NCBI GenBank assembly: GCA_015222595.1
Contig: JADFVP010000172.1
Coordinates: 1-16,678 of the forward strand
Length of the DNA: 16,678 nt
DNA from: Pseudomonadota bacterium
GTDB taxonomy: Bacteria > Desulfobacterota > GWC2-55-46 > JADFVP01
Reading direction: 5' to 3'
Below, in pieces: positions 7,626-14,747 of the stretch. A program made the translations under genes and the position numbers. Numbering within the stretch: position 1 is the stretch's first letter; every line of letters begins with the position of its first letter. The notes beneath the pieces are model-generated. The model did no database searches. It was given only the letters and a program-made list of their open reading frames with translations, and had not been told where the DNA came from.

Positions 7626-8336
7626 CTACCCGTTACTCGGAGCGTTGAGGAGCGTCATATACATAGAGGCCATCGGGTCTTCGGGATGCTCTTTCAAGAC
7701 CTTACTCCACTCTTGACGCGCGCTTTCGTTCTCGCCCATCGTGTAGTACGTAAGCCCGAGCTGCACCCTCGGAGTCGTGTGCTCGGCATTCAACTCAACA
7801 GCCTCGGTAAGCACCCTGATGGAATTGGAAAAATCCTTCATGTCGCGATACGCCGAACCGAGTTCCGTCTTTATATCGATGAAGTCGGGTCTGAGATCGA
7901 GGGCCTTCTTGAACTCGTCAACGGCCTGCGAGTAGATGCCGAGGTCTTTGTAGATAACGCCGAGAGAGGCGTGCATGTTGGCAAGACGCCCCTTTACGTA
8001 CGGGTCGAGGTAACTATCGGACTCCTGACGCGATTGGCGCGCAAGCATATAGGCGTCCTTCGACTTGTCGAACCGGCCAAGGTCGTTGTAGACAACCGTA
8101 AGGCTCAGGCTCGCCTCCGTATAGTTCGGGTTCAGTTCAATGGCGGTGTTGAATGCGCTGGCAGCGTCGGAGAGGCGTCCATTGTTGTAATAGATAAGCC
8201 CGAGCATGTTGTATACGTCGGCATAGGTGTTCTTCTCGCTCGCCACCTTCTCAAGGTACAGAAGCGCGAGGTCGTACCTCTGCTCATCAAAGGCCTTTCT
8301 GCCACAGTCGTAATTATGCTGCCAACCCTTGTCCAT
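7626..8336 (-). CDS. Tetratricopeptide repeat protein
   Basis: 236 residues made almost entirely of about five to six TPR units, for example DVYNMLGLIYYNNGRLSDAA, SLGVIYKDLGIYSQAVDEF, ELGSAYRDMKDFSNSIRVL and QLGLTYYTMGENESARQEW. There is no signal peptide or membrane segment, so it is probably a cytoplasmic scaffold or protein-protein interaction module. A strong AGGAGA ribosome site sits 5' of the ATG. It lies 60 nt after bamD, so an envelope-linked role is possible, but nothing in the sequence identifies its partner. Confidence 0.85.
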   Translation of the reverse strand: MDKGWQHNYDCGRKAFDEQRYDLALLYLEKVASEKNTYADVYNMLGLIYYNNGRLSDAASAFNTAIELNPNYTEASLSLTVVYNDLGRFDKSKDAYMLARQSRQESDSYLDPYVKGRLANMHASLGVIYKDLGIYSQAVDEFKKALDLRPDFIDIKTELGSAYRDMKDFSNSIRVLTEAVELNAEHTTPRVQLGLTYYTMGENESARQEWSKVLKEHPEDPMASMYMTLLNAPSNG

Positions 8337-8396
8337 GCATGCTCTCCTGTTCTTGTGCAGTTCTAATAATAGGGTGCCAAGCCAGTCTGAACTTAT

Positions 8397-9200
8397 CTAT
8401 TCCGTGCTCTCCGGGCCAAGCCTTTTAAGAGCCTTTCGCGCTCTGGCGGCAAACGCGTTGTCGGAGTACTCATCTACTAACGACCGGTAGGTCTCTCTGG
8501 CACTGGCGGTCTCGCCGAGCTTCCGGTACGATTCACCGACATAGAAGAGCGTTTCGGGGTTGAGGCCGACCTCAGGGTAGAGCTTCAGTATATCTCCGAA
8601 GCGCACCAGCGCCCCCTTGTACTTCTTGTTCTTAAAGTAGAAGTGCGCCACATAAAGCTCTCTATCGGCCAGGCGGCGCCGAAGAAAGGCCATCAGCTCT
8701 ATCGCCTTCTCGTCATAAGCCGACCCCTTGTAGTCACGCCGTAGATCCTCGAAAGCGAAGAGCGCCTTTCTGGTCGAAGTCTGATCCCTGTCAACGCCGA
8801 GCACACTCTTGAAGAGGCTCATCCCTTTCTGAAAGAGCGCATACGCGGCATCCGGGTGAGAGGGGTGGAGTGCAACAAAGTTCGTATAGTACGCGGCGGC
8901 GGAGTCGTTCTCTTCGCGCGAAAAGTAGAGGTCGGCAATTTTCAACTGCGCTTTGACGGCAAAGGGGCTGAAAGGGTACTCCTCCATCAGCTTCTTATAC
9001 TCGGCCTCGGCATCTAGAAGCCGCTCGCCTATCTGGGCCTCTAGGGCGTTATCGAAAAGCTCTTTAGCGGTCCTCTGTTTCTCAAGGTGCTTTGTCGATG
9101 AACAACCGACCGTTAGACCGGAGACGAAAAGAACGGCAACAAAGAGAAAGAATGCTTTAAAGATAAACCCGGACTTTTGCCGGTTAATATACAAGGTCAT
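8397..9200 (-). CDS. bamD: Outer membrane protein assembly factor BamD
   Basis: 267-residue lipoprotein of the BamD/YfiO family, an essential periplasmic subunit of the BAM complex that inserts beta-barrel proteins. The N-terminus has basic residues (NRQKSGFIFK), a hydrophobic stretch (AFFLFVAVLFVSGL) and a lipobox ending in Cys33 (LTVGC). TPR-like repeats follow: AEAEYKKLMEEYPFSPFAVKAQ, IADLYFSREENDSAAAYYTNF, and the YPEVGLNPETLFYVGESY end region, with the usual F..RRDYKGSAYDEKA segment in between. The start is the only ATG before the signal peptide; GGAG lies rather far upstream. It shows the organism has an outer membrane. Separated from cheB by 182 bp, so it may have its own promoter, although I saw no clear one. 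Confidence 0.9.
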   Translation of the reverse strand: MTLYINRQKSGFIFKAFFLFVAVLFVSGLTVGCSSTKHLEKQRTAKELFDNALEAQIGERLLDAEAEYKKLMEEYPFSPFAVKAQLKIADLYFSREENDSAAAYYTNFVALHPSHPDAAYALFQKGMSLFKSVLGVDRDQTSTRKALFAFEDLRRDYKGSAYDEKAIELMAFLRRRLADRELYVAHFYFKNKKYKGALVRFGDILKLYPEVGLNPETLFYVGESYRKLGETASARETYRSLVDEYSDNAFAARARKALKRLGPESTE

Positions 9201-9257
9201 CAGTTACTTTATGCTCCGGGCTGCTTTGAGTCCTGCGACACTTACAGCGACTCTGGT

Positions 9258-9287
9258 AAAACCCCGTTCAACCGGTTCCGGCCGGGG
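9258..9287 (-). terminator. Weak candidate terminator downstream of cheB
   Basis: On the - strand, CCCCG (9287-9283) pairs with CGGGG (9266-9262) around a GC-rich loop that contains CCGG repeats, followed by only four T residues (9261-9258). It lies about 100 nt after the cheB stop, in the 182-bp gap before bamD. The stem is short and the T run minimal. The rest of the gap (9201-9382) shows no gene, tRNA or clear promoter. Confidence 0.25.
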
Positions 9288-9382
9288 GAGAATTCGATAC
9301 TGTTCCGTAGCCAGAAACTACCATAAACGCGCTCTATTACTCAAGCTATTTAGCGCCCGTGCTTACAGGGCACAGTTCGGAG

Positions 9383-10423
9383 CTAGCTGGCCGTAACCCT
9401 TAGCCCGTGAATCCATTCGCCTATCTCACCGGAAGAGAGTACCGTGTCTACACGCCCCGTGGAGATGGCCGAGGAGGGCATGGAGAAGATTGCCGAGCTG
9501 CGCTCACTCTCGGCTATAACATACCCGCCGCCACGCTTTATATCGACCACGCCCTTCTGCCCGTCGTTGCCCATGCCGGTCATTATTACTCCGACTAAAG
9601 ATGAGCCCCAGACAGAGGCTGCGGACGTGAACATCCGGTCTATCGACGGCGCTAGCCCGTCAGAGGAGTGGCCCTTTTCGAGCGTTGTTACAACGGAAGC
9701 GCCCCTGCGCTCAAAACCGATATGGTATCCGCCGGGCGTTACGACTACCGTGCCGGGCTCTATCACCCCGGAATCCTCAGCGCGTATCACCTTTACGGCC
9801 GACCGCTCGCCGAGCCTATAAGCGAGCCTCCTGGTAAAAGAGTCCGTAATCCATGCCGGTATGTGAAGCGTAACGATTACCGCAAAGGGAAGTTCTTCGG
9901 GAAGCATGCCGACAATATCGGAGACCGCTTCAGGCCCGCCGGTAGAGGCCCCTATAACGATAGCGTCGATATTGCCCAGAGCGCTACTGCGGCCCTGCAC
10001 CGAGCTTTCTTCAGCACGTTTGCCGGAGGAGCCCGGCAGAGCATCGGCTACGGCCCTTATACTAGCCACCAGCTCGTCGCTGACGGTTGCCAGTCTCTTC
10101 GAGACCATACGCGTAGGCTTCAAGACAAAGCCGTTGGCCCCTAGCCTCTCGGCCCTCTGCCCAGCGGGGTCGTACCCGAGCCCGGAGACTACTATAACAG
10201 GGGTGCTACGGTACTTGCGCAGAAGCCTCAAAAAGGTGAAGCCGTCCATGTTCGGCATCTCAAGGTCGAGCAGTATAAGGTCAGGCTCGACATTGGCCAA
10301 CTGGTTGAAGGCGTCTATGCCGTCTACTGCGGTACTGAGGGTAGTTACGAAATCGAGAGGAACGAGCAGCTCGGTAAGTATCTGGCGATTATAGGCTGAG
10401 TCGTCAACTACGAGTATCTTCAT
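9383..10423 (-). CDS. cheB: Chemotaxis response regulator protein-glutamate methylesterase CheB
   Basis: 346 residues. The N-terminal receiver domain has the acidic pocket DD (7-8), phospho-acceptor Asp53 (LILLDLEMPNMDG) and Lys102 (VLKPT). After a linker rich in Ser/Gly comes the methylesterase domain with the catalytic triad Ser160 (GASTGG), His187 (TLHIPAW, where QHMP is more usual) and Asp287 (GMGNDG). It removes methyl groups, and deamidates glutamine, on chemoreceptors after phosphorylation by CheA. Last gene of the che cluster, 42 nt after the second cheW. Its counterpart methyltransferase CheR is not in the window. The ribosome site is weak. Confidence 0.97.
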   Translation of the reverse strand: MKILVVDDSAYNRQILTELLVPLDFVTTLSTAVDGIDAFNQLANVEPDLILLDLEMPNMDGFTFLRLLRKYRSTPVIVVSGLGYDPAGQRAERLGANGFVLKPTRMVSKRLATVSDELVASIRAVADALPGSSGKRAEESSVQGRSSALGNIDAIVIGASTGGPEAVSDIVGMLPEELPFAVIVTLHIPAWITDSFTRRLAYRLGERSAVKVIRAEDSGVIEPGTVVVTPGGYHIGFERRGASVVTTLEKGHSSDGLAPSIDRMFTSAASVWGSSLVGVIMTGMGNDGQKGVVDIKRGGGYVIAESERSSAIFSMPSSAISTGRVDTVLSSGEIGEWIHGLRVTAS

Positions 10424-10465
10424 CTCTTAAGACCGTTCTCTCTTTAAAGTTCTCTTGAAATTCTC
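10424..10465 (-). repeat. AAGAGAA micro-repeats in the cheW-cheB spacer
   Basis: Read on the - strand from the cheW TAA, the spacer contains three imperfect purine-rich units: AAGAGAATTTC, AAGAGAACTTTA and AAGAGAGAACGG, spaced by about 11-12 nt. A shorter AAGAG lies directly before the cheB ATG. The repeats resemble weak Shine-Dalgarno cores, but none is at an ideal distance except perhaps the last. Confidence 0.45.
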
Positions 10466-11002
10466 TTATCCGGGCGTCTGGAACAGTGGGGACTTTAGAG
10501 CCTCAACCTCGGAACTGGAAAGAAGTCTCTTCAGGTCTATAACAAAGACAGAGCCGGAGCCGGTCTCAACGACCGCTTCGACGCATCCGTCCCACGACCT
10601 CTTCTGTTTCGACTTCGTCTTTATCATCGCCTCTTTGCAGCCCATGGCAACGTCGCATATCTCGTCTATTAAGAGCCCGGTAATGATACCGCCGCCGCCA
10701 GGTTCGGTTCCGGCCACGCTCTTTGCACCGGAATCGTTAATAACGACCAGCATTATCTGCTCCGGCCTATCTGACGCGGTCTCTAGCGCAAACCGACGCC
10801 TCAAGTCTATAACCGGCACGGACATGCCGCGCAACTCAACAGTGCCTTCTATAAAGTCCGGGGCCTCCGGTATAGCCGTAATGTTAGAATACCGGAGCAT
10901 CTCCTTGACGCTCCGAATATCGATACCAAAATCGATCTGTCCGAGCTTGAACCGGGCGAATCTGAAATCAGGGTTCGAGTACTTTGACCTGATCTTTTTC
11001 AT
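10466..11002 (-). CDS. cheW: Chemotaxis coupling protein CheW (copy 1, promoter-distal)
   Basis: 178-residue single-domain CheW, the adaptor joining CheA to chemoreceptors. Typical segments: FARFKLGQIDFGIDIRSVKE (about 15-34), ITAIPEAPDFIEGTVELRG (about 41-59), VPVIDLRRRF (62-71), and a C-terminal FVIDLKRLLSS. There is an unusual Gly-rich stretch (GTEPGGGGIITGLLIDE) in the middle. ATG start with GGAGAAG upstream. Clearly different in sequence from the other cheW at 11138-11680, so it is not a recent duplicate of it. Confidence 0.92.
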   Translation of the reverse strand: MKKIRSKYSNPDFRFARFKLGQIDFGIDIRSVKEMLRYSNITAIPEAPDFIEGTVELRGMSVPVIDLRRRFALETASDRPEQIMLVVINDSGAKSVAGTEPGGGGIITGLLIDEICDVAMGCKEAMIKTKSKQKRSWDGCVEAVVETGSGSVFVIDLKRLLSSSEVEALKSPLFQTPG

Positions 11003-11064
11003 TACCGCTTCTCCACGTTGAGAATCTCATTACAAGCAGTACAGTGACGTCAATCTCTACATCG

Positions 11065-11137
11065 TTACTCTGAGCCGAGGAGCTTTTCCATGTCGAGCAG
11101 CGTGATACGGCTGTCGGGCGAAACTGTGACTACGCCC
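11065..11137 (-). pseudogene. Remnant of a third cheW: last 23 codons plus stop
   Basis: Directly after the cheW stop at 11138 is a 73-bp copy of that gene's own 3' end. In the +1 frame relative to cheW it encodes GVVTVSPDSRITLLD followed by MEKLLGSE and a TAA. Against the intact copy (11138-11210) there are seven differences in 73 bp, and all seven fall at third codon positions; six are silent and one changes Glu to Asp. This is what two diverging functional genes show, not a random fresh duplication, so I read it as the leftover tail of a deleted cheW paralogue. It has no start codon or 5' part. Confidence 0.75.
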
Positions 11138-11680
11138 TTACTCTGAGCCGAGGAGCTTTTCCATGTCAAGCAGCGTGATACGGCTTTCCGGCGAGACGGT
11201 GACCACACCCTTAAAAAGTTCGCCCAACCCGTTGGTCTGCTCTATGGAGTCGGCTCTCAGCTCCTTTACCCCGCCCATGCGATCGACCAGAAAGCCTGTT
11301 CTCTCCTCCTCGGAGCCTGCCACCAGTATCCGGGCCAGAAGCCCGCTGCTGCTCTCTGAACCGAGGTTGAGCCGAGTTTTAAGATCCATAATAGAGACCA
11401 TCTCGCCTCTAACGGAGAGAAGCCCAAGTATATGGCCCGGAACTCTCGGCACCTCGGTAATGGGTCGCGGCTTTATCACCTCGACAGCCATGCCGACCTC
11501 AAAGGCGAACTCGTCGCCGTTAAGGAAGAAGGAGACAATGCGCAGCGTCTCAGCAGTGTCGGTAGCTTGTTCGAGGCTCTGAAGGTAGTTCTCCGCAGTA
11601 GGGGCAACGCTGGCCTGAACGAACTTCGTGTTTCCGTCCGCGCCCTTCACCCTCTTAATTCTCATATCTTCATTAGACAC
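11138..11680 (-). CDS. cheW: Chemotaxis coupling protein CheW (copy 2, next to cheA)
   Basis: 180 residues with a charged N-terminal extension of about 45 residues, then a CheW domain: LRIVSFFLNGDEFAFEVGMA (about 46-65), EVPRVPGHILGLLSVRGEM (about 75-93), SIMDLKTRLNL, GFLVDRMGGVKEL, and a C-terminal ITLLDMEKLL. It couples CheA to receptors. The start is GTG, chosen because GAGGT at 11690-11694 lies 9 nt upstream; an in-frame ATG at residue 6 is less well placed. It follows cheA after 97 nt of repeat-containing DNA and is followed by a remnant of its own 3' end. Confidence 0.92.
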   Translation of the reverse strand: MSNEDMRIKRVKGADGNTKFVQASVAPTAENYLQSLEQATDTAETLRIVSFFLNGDEFAFEVGMAVEVIKPRPITEVPRVPGHILGLLSVRGEMVSIMDLKTRLNLGSESSSGLLARILVAGSEEERTGFLVDRMGGVKELRADSIEQTNGLGELFKGVVTVSPESRITLLDMEKLLGSE

Positions 11681-11689
11681 TACAGGCGT

Positions 11690-11695
11690 ACCTCA
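11690..11695 (-). promoter_or_regulatory. Ribosome binding site supporting the GTG start of cheW
   Basis: On the - strand TGAGGT is separated by 9 nt from the GTG at 11680-11678. It overlaps a short ATG-started reading frame (MRYACSV) that runs across the cheW start codon in another frame. Confidence 0.5.
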
Positions 11696-11701
11696 TCTTA
11701 A

Positions 11702-11783
11702 GTAATGCGCTTCTTTTCTATTCAATGCGCTTCATTTTATTCAATGCGCTTCATTTCTGCTCAATGCGTTATATTTCTGTTCA
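11702..11783 (-). repeat. Degenerate 19-20 bp tandem repeat between cheA and cheW
   Basis: Four units of about 20 bp begin at the cheA stop. On the + strand the cores are TCAATGCGTTATATTTCTGT (11761-11780), TCAATGCGCTTCATTTCTGC (11741-11760), TCAATGCGCTTCATTTTAT (11722-11740) and TAATGCGCTTCTTTTCTAT (11703-11721). The end of cheA itself (TCAAACCGCTTCTTCG) looks like a diverged fifth unit. On the transcribed strand two units contain identical five-codon frames, ATG AAG CGC ATT GAA then stop. Confidence 0.8.
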
Positions 11784-13808
11784 AACCGCTTCTTCGCTGG
11801 AGATGTACGCCGTGCGCCCCTCCGGCAGAAGCTCGAGAATTCCCGTAACATCCGCTACGAGCATCGTTCCTTCGTCTCCAACGTCCGCAGCCCCTGCAAC
11901 TCCGCCTACCCTTAGAACCCTCGGAAGGGGTTTAACGACGACGTCAAGCTCTTCGAGCAGCCTGTCCACTATTATACAGAGCCTCTGCTCCGCCAGGCCG
12001 ACCACTATGCCGTAGCAGGTCTCTTTGATCTCTGGTGCCTCGGTCTCCTTGCGGTAGAAGAACTCGCCAAGCCTGATGTAGAGAATATCGCGGTCGTTGA
12101 ACCTGACGTACTCGGAGTTCTCGGCCACGGTCGAGCTGTGCAGCTCTGCAATCTCGATAACGGAACTGAGCGGCACGGCGTACCGCACGCCGAGCTCCTC
12201 TACGATCAGGGCCTGAACAATGGCAAGCGTAATCGGTATCGTAAGGCTGAACTTGGTTCCTTCCCCCTTTACGGTCTCGATATCGACTATGCCGCTAAGG
12301 CGCGCTATGTTCTCTTTTACGACATCCATGCCGACGCCTCTGCCAGAGGTCGTCGAGACCGAGTCTCTGGTCGTAAAGCCGGGCATGAAGATCAGCTCAA
12401 GTATCTGGTGCCTCGTAAGGGTCGTAGCATCTTCCGACGATAGTATTCCCTTCTCCAGCGCCTTCTCTTTTATGACGACTTCGTCTATGCCGATGCCGTC
12501 GTCGATGACCTCTATAACAACATGGTTGCCGGACTGAAAGGCCTTCAGAGCGATTGTGCCGTACCGCTCCTTGCCCGCGCTCTCCCTCTCTACGGGGTGC
12601 TCAAGGGCATGGTCTACGATGTTGCGTATAATATGCATCAGCGGGTCGGCAAGCTCTTCGACTATCAGCTTATCTATCTCGGTGTCGTCACCCTTGGTCT
12701 CAAGCCGTATCTCCTTGCCCGTTTCTCTGGCGAGCTTGGTGATAAAGGTCTCGAACCGGCTGAAGAGCTGCCCGATGGGAACCATCCTTATGTCGAGCAC
12801 AGAGTCTCTCAGTTCCGTGAACTTACGCTCAAGGTAGGCCTCTATTCTCGAAAGCTCGATACCGTAGAAAGAGAGCCGGGTGTCGTTCTTCATCTCCGCA
12901 GAGAGGCGCGCAACGCTACTCTTCAGCATACCGAGTTCGCTGACTATGTTCATGATATTGTCGAGTTTTTCTATATCCACCCTTACGGAGTCCGATACCC
13001 GGCGGAGCGTTTCCGGCGCTGCGGGCGCTGCTAAAGGCTCTACGCCCTTTATCTCCCCCGGCGTGCTCTCGGTCATTGGCCCGGCAATGCGCCTGACCTC
13101 GACCTCTGCTATCTTGCCAGCAAGGGCCTTTATACCGGTATCCGTCTCCAGCGTACCGATGAGAATATCGAAAGAGAGCATATCGGCCACGGACTCGGCA
13201 GACGGCAACGTGGCAATGACCTCGGAACCGGTCTTGAGCACATCTATGAGGGCGGCATACCCTTTGTCGAAACTGATGATAGGAAACCGGACGGCAACTA
13301 TGAGAATGTTCTTCGACTGCTTGAGGTTGTCTCTAAGGCGGTGGGCCTCGTACTCGGTCAGCGTAGCGAGGATCTTCTTGTCTATATTAAGGTCGTCTTT
13401 ACTCTTCTTTACCTGACACGACCCTACGAGGCTGGCCTTCAGCTCTTGAACCGGAATGGTAAAGTCGCCTGCGCCCTTGGACGCTATTATGCCGACCAGC
13501 ATCTCGTGGGCGTCCATTACGTGGCCGAGCAGCTCATCGCTAAGCGTTACGCGGTCGAGCCGCAACATGTCGAGGGTATCTTCAAGAGCGTGGCTTAGAA
13601 CAGCCATGTCTTTAAAGTCGTATATGCCGGAAATGCCTTTTAGGGTATGGGCGGAGCGGAAGATGGAGTTCAAGACGGACGGGTCTATGAGACCGGCCTT
13701 GACGCCCTTGCCGAGCTTTAAGAGGTCGCGGCCCATAGCGCTGAGGATGTCCTCGGCCTCGACCAGAAACTCTTTGAAGCGTTCGTCTTTTTTATTCTTT
13801 TTAACCAC
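11781..13808 (-). CDS. cheA: Chemotaxis histidine kinase CheA
   Basis: 675-residue class II histidine kinase. Domains in order: P1/HPt with phospho-acceptor His54 (RSAHTLKG); a region at about 145-245 with an alpha/beta-like pattern (ILIVAVRFPIISF, EVIATLPSAESV, DILIGTL) replacing or serving as P2; P3 dimerisation (about 275-345, RVDIEKLDNIMNIVSELGM); P4 ATPase with N box MHIIRNIVDHALEHP (391-405), G1 DDGIGID (436-442), F box MPGFTT (475-480), G2 SGRGVGMDVVK (488-498); and P5 CheW-like (about 530-675). The start is GTG; upstream ribosome signals are weak (GAGCAGAG). First gene of the che cluster. No receiver domain is fused. Phosphate targets here would be CheB and an unlinked CheY-like protein. 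Confidence 0.97.
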   Translation of the reverse strand: MVKKNKKDERFKEFLVEAEDILSAMGRDLLKLGKGVKAGLIDPSVLNSIFRSAHTLKGISGIYDFKDMAVLSHALEDTLDMLRLDRVTLSDELLGHVMDAHEMLVGIIASKGAGDFTIPVQELKASLVGSCQVKKSKDDLNIDKKILATLTEYEAHRLRDNLKQSKNILIVAVRFPIISFDKGYAALIDVLKTGSEVIATLPSAESVADMLSFDILIGTLETDTGIKALAGKIAEVEVRRIAGPMTESTPGEIKGVEPLAAPAAPETLRRVSDSVRVDIEKLDNIMNIVSELGMLKSSVARLSAEMKNDTRLSFYGIELSRIEAYLERKFTELRDSVLDIRMVPIGQLFSRFETFITKLARETGKEIRLETKGDDTEIDKLIVEELADPLMHIIRNIVDHALEHPVERESAGKERYGTIALKAFQSGNHVVIEVIDDGIGIDEVVIKEKALEKGILSSEDATTLTRHQILELIFMPGFTTRDSVSTTSGRGVGMDVVKENIARLSGIVDIETVKGEGTKFSLTIPITLAIVQALIVEELGVRYAVPLSSVIEIAELHSSTVAENSEYVRFNDRDILYIRLGEFFYRKETEAPEIKETCYGIVVGLAEQRLCIIVDRLLEELDVVVKPLPRVLRVGGVAGAADVGDEGTMLVADVTGILELLPEGRTAYISSEEAV

Positions 13809-13888
13809 GGCGCTCTGCTCTATAAGAGTGAAGAGATTCGAAAAAACCTGCCGAACTTATATAGAATGCTATAGCCATTCAATCTTTA

Positions 13889-13917
13889 AATTTACCATAG
13901 CGGCTGCATGTTGTAAA
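13889..13917 (-). promoter_or_regulatory. Candidate sigma-70-like promoter of the che cluster
   Basis: On the - strand TTTACA (13917-13912) is followed after 17 nt by TAAATT (13894-13889), with TGG directly before it as an extended -10. The predicted start is near 13882, giving a leader of about 75 nt to cheA. A second AT-rich candidate (TTGAAT with TATAAG, 15-nt spacing) lies closer to cheA. The 155-bp gap from 13809 to 13963 holds no gene. Confidence 0.35.
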
Positions 13918-13963
13918 GCCATTAATCGATACGACACCACGCGAGAGAGCTTATGCACAGCGC

Positions 13964-14614
13964 TCACTTTATGAGCGACTTAAGCTCAACAAACGACTCG
14001 ATAACAGTGTCGAAACCGGAGGCCTCGACCTCCTCTACTGTTCCGCCAAAGCCGTAGCCGACCCCGACGGTATACGTGCCGACGGCCCTTCCGGTCTCGG
14101 CGTCTATTTGAGAGTCGCCTATATAGACGGTCCGTCCAATATCCGCGCCCAAAGACTCTATTGCGCGTGCAAGCGGTTCGGGGTGCGGTTTTCTGTGCTC
14201 ATACGTATCTCCGCCGACCACCAAAGAGAAGTTGTCGGCAATGCCCAACTTGGCGAGTATCGGGTGTGCCAGAACCTCAGGCTTGTTGGTCACTATTGCC
14301 ATACCCTTGCCAAGAGCCGAAAAGTGGGCCAGCGTCTCGGCCACCCCGGCGTAAAGCTCGGTCTCTACCACCGTATGGCCACTGTACTCGCTCATGAAAA
14401 GAATCCGGGCCTCTTCTATCTCTTCTGTGTCCGCTCCAGGCAGCAGCCGCTCTAGCAGCACGCGAACGCCTGAGCCGATCTTGGAGCGAACGGACTCTAC
14501 GCTCTGCGCCTCTTTTCCAAGAGTCGAGAGCACGCGGTTAGAGACCCACGCAATGTCTCCGCTCGAATCCACCAGCGTGCCGTCGAGATCGAAGACCAGA
14601 AAATCCTTCTGCAT
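13964..14614 (-). CDS. gph: Phosphoglycolate phosphatase-like HAD hydrolase
   Basis: 216-residue HAD-superfamily phosphatase close to Gph, which dephosphorylates 2-phosphoglycolate arising from DNA repair or oxygenase side reactions. Motif I is FDLDGTLVDS with Asp9 and Asp11; motif II VTN with Thr109; motif III Lys142 (HRKPHPEP); motif IV GDSQIDAETG with Asp167 and Asp171. The helical cap lies at about residues 16-90. GAGG sits 6 nt 5' of the ATG. Divergent from the next gene, which is another HAD protein. The exact substrate is inferred from overall similarity; other small phosphate esters are possible. Confidence 0.85.
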   Translation of the reverse strand: MQKDFLVFDLDGTLVDSSGDIAWVSNRVLSTLGKEAQSVESVRSKIGSGVRVLLERLLPGADTEEIEEARILFMSEYSGHTVVETELYAGVAETLAHFSALGKGMAIVTNKPEVLAHPILAKLGIADNFSLVVGGDTYEHRKPHPEPLARAIESLGADIGRTVYIGDSQIDAETGRAVGTYTVGVGYGFGGTVEEVEASGFDTVIESFVELKSLIK

Positions 14615-14659
14615 AATAACCTCTATATATGATATTTATATCGGACGAACAACCCAATA

Positions 14660-14688
14660 AGTATACCATTATCCGGTGTTCATTTAAA
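14660..14688 (-). promoter_or_regulatory. Candidate promoter of gph
   Basis: On the - strand TTTAAA (14688-14683) is separated by exactly 17 nt from TATACT (14665-14660). The predicted start is near 14653, about 39 nt before the gph ATG. It lies in the AT-rich 133-bp gap shared with the divergent HAD gene, for which I could not find a convincing promoter or Shine-Dalgarno sequence. Confidence 0.4.
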
Positions 14689-14747
14689 GGTAACCGGTAA
14701 AAGATAACAGCCAAAAAATAACAAAGACAATAGCGGGTTTTGAACGT

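Noticed and set aside
9201..9382. tRNA, tmRNA or small RNA in the cheB-bamD gap
   Set aside because: GGGCTGCTTTGAGT and AATTCGAT look faintly like tmRNA/tRNA parts, but no acceptor stem or cloverleaf can be built on either strand.
13961..13977. Terminator at the end of gph (CGCTCA-CTTTA-TGAGCG)
   Set aside because: A 6-bp perfect stem overlaps the stop codon, but no T run follows on the gph strand, so it does not meet the intrinsic terminator pattern.
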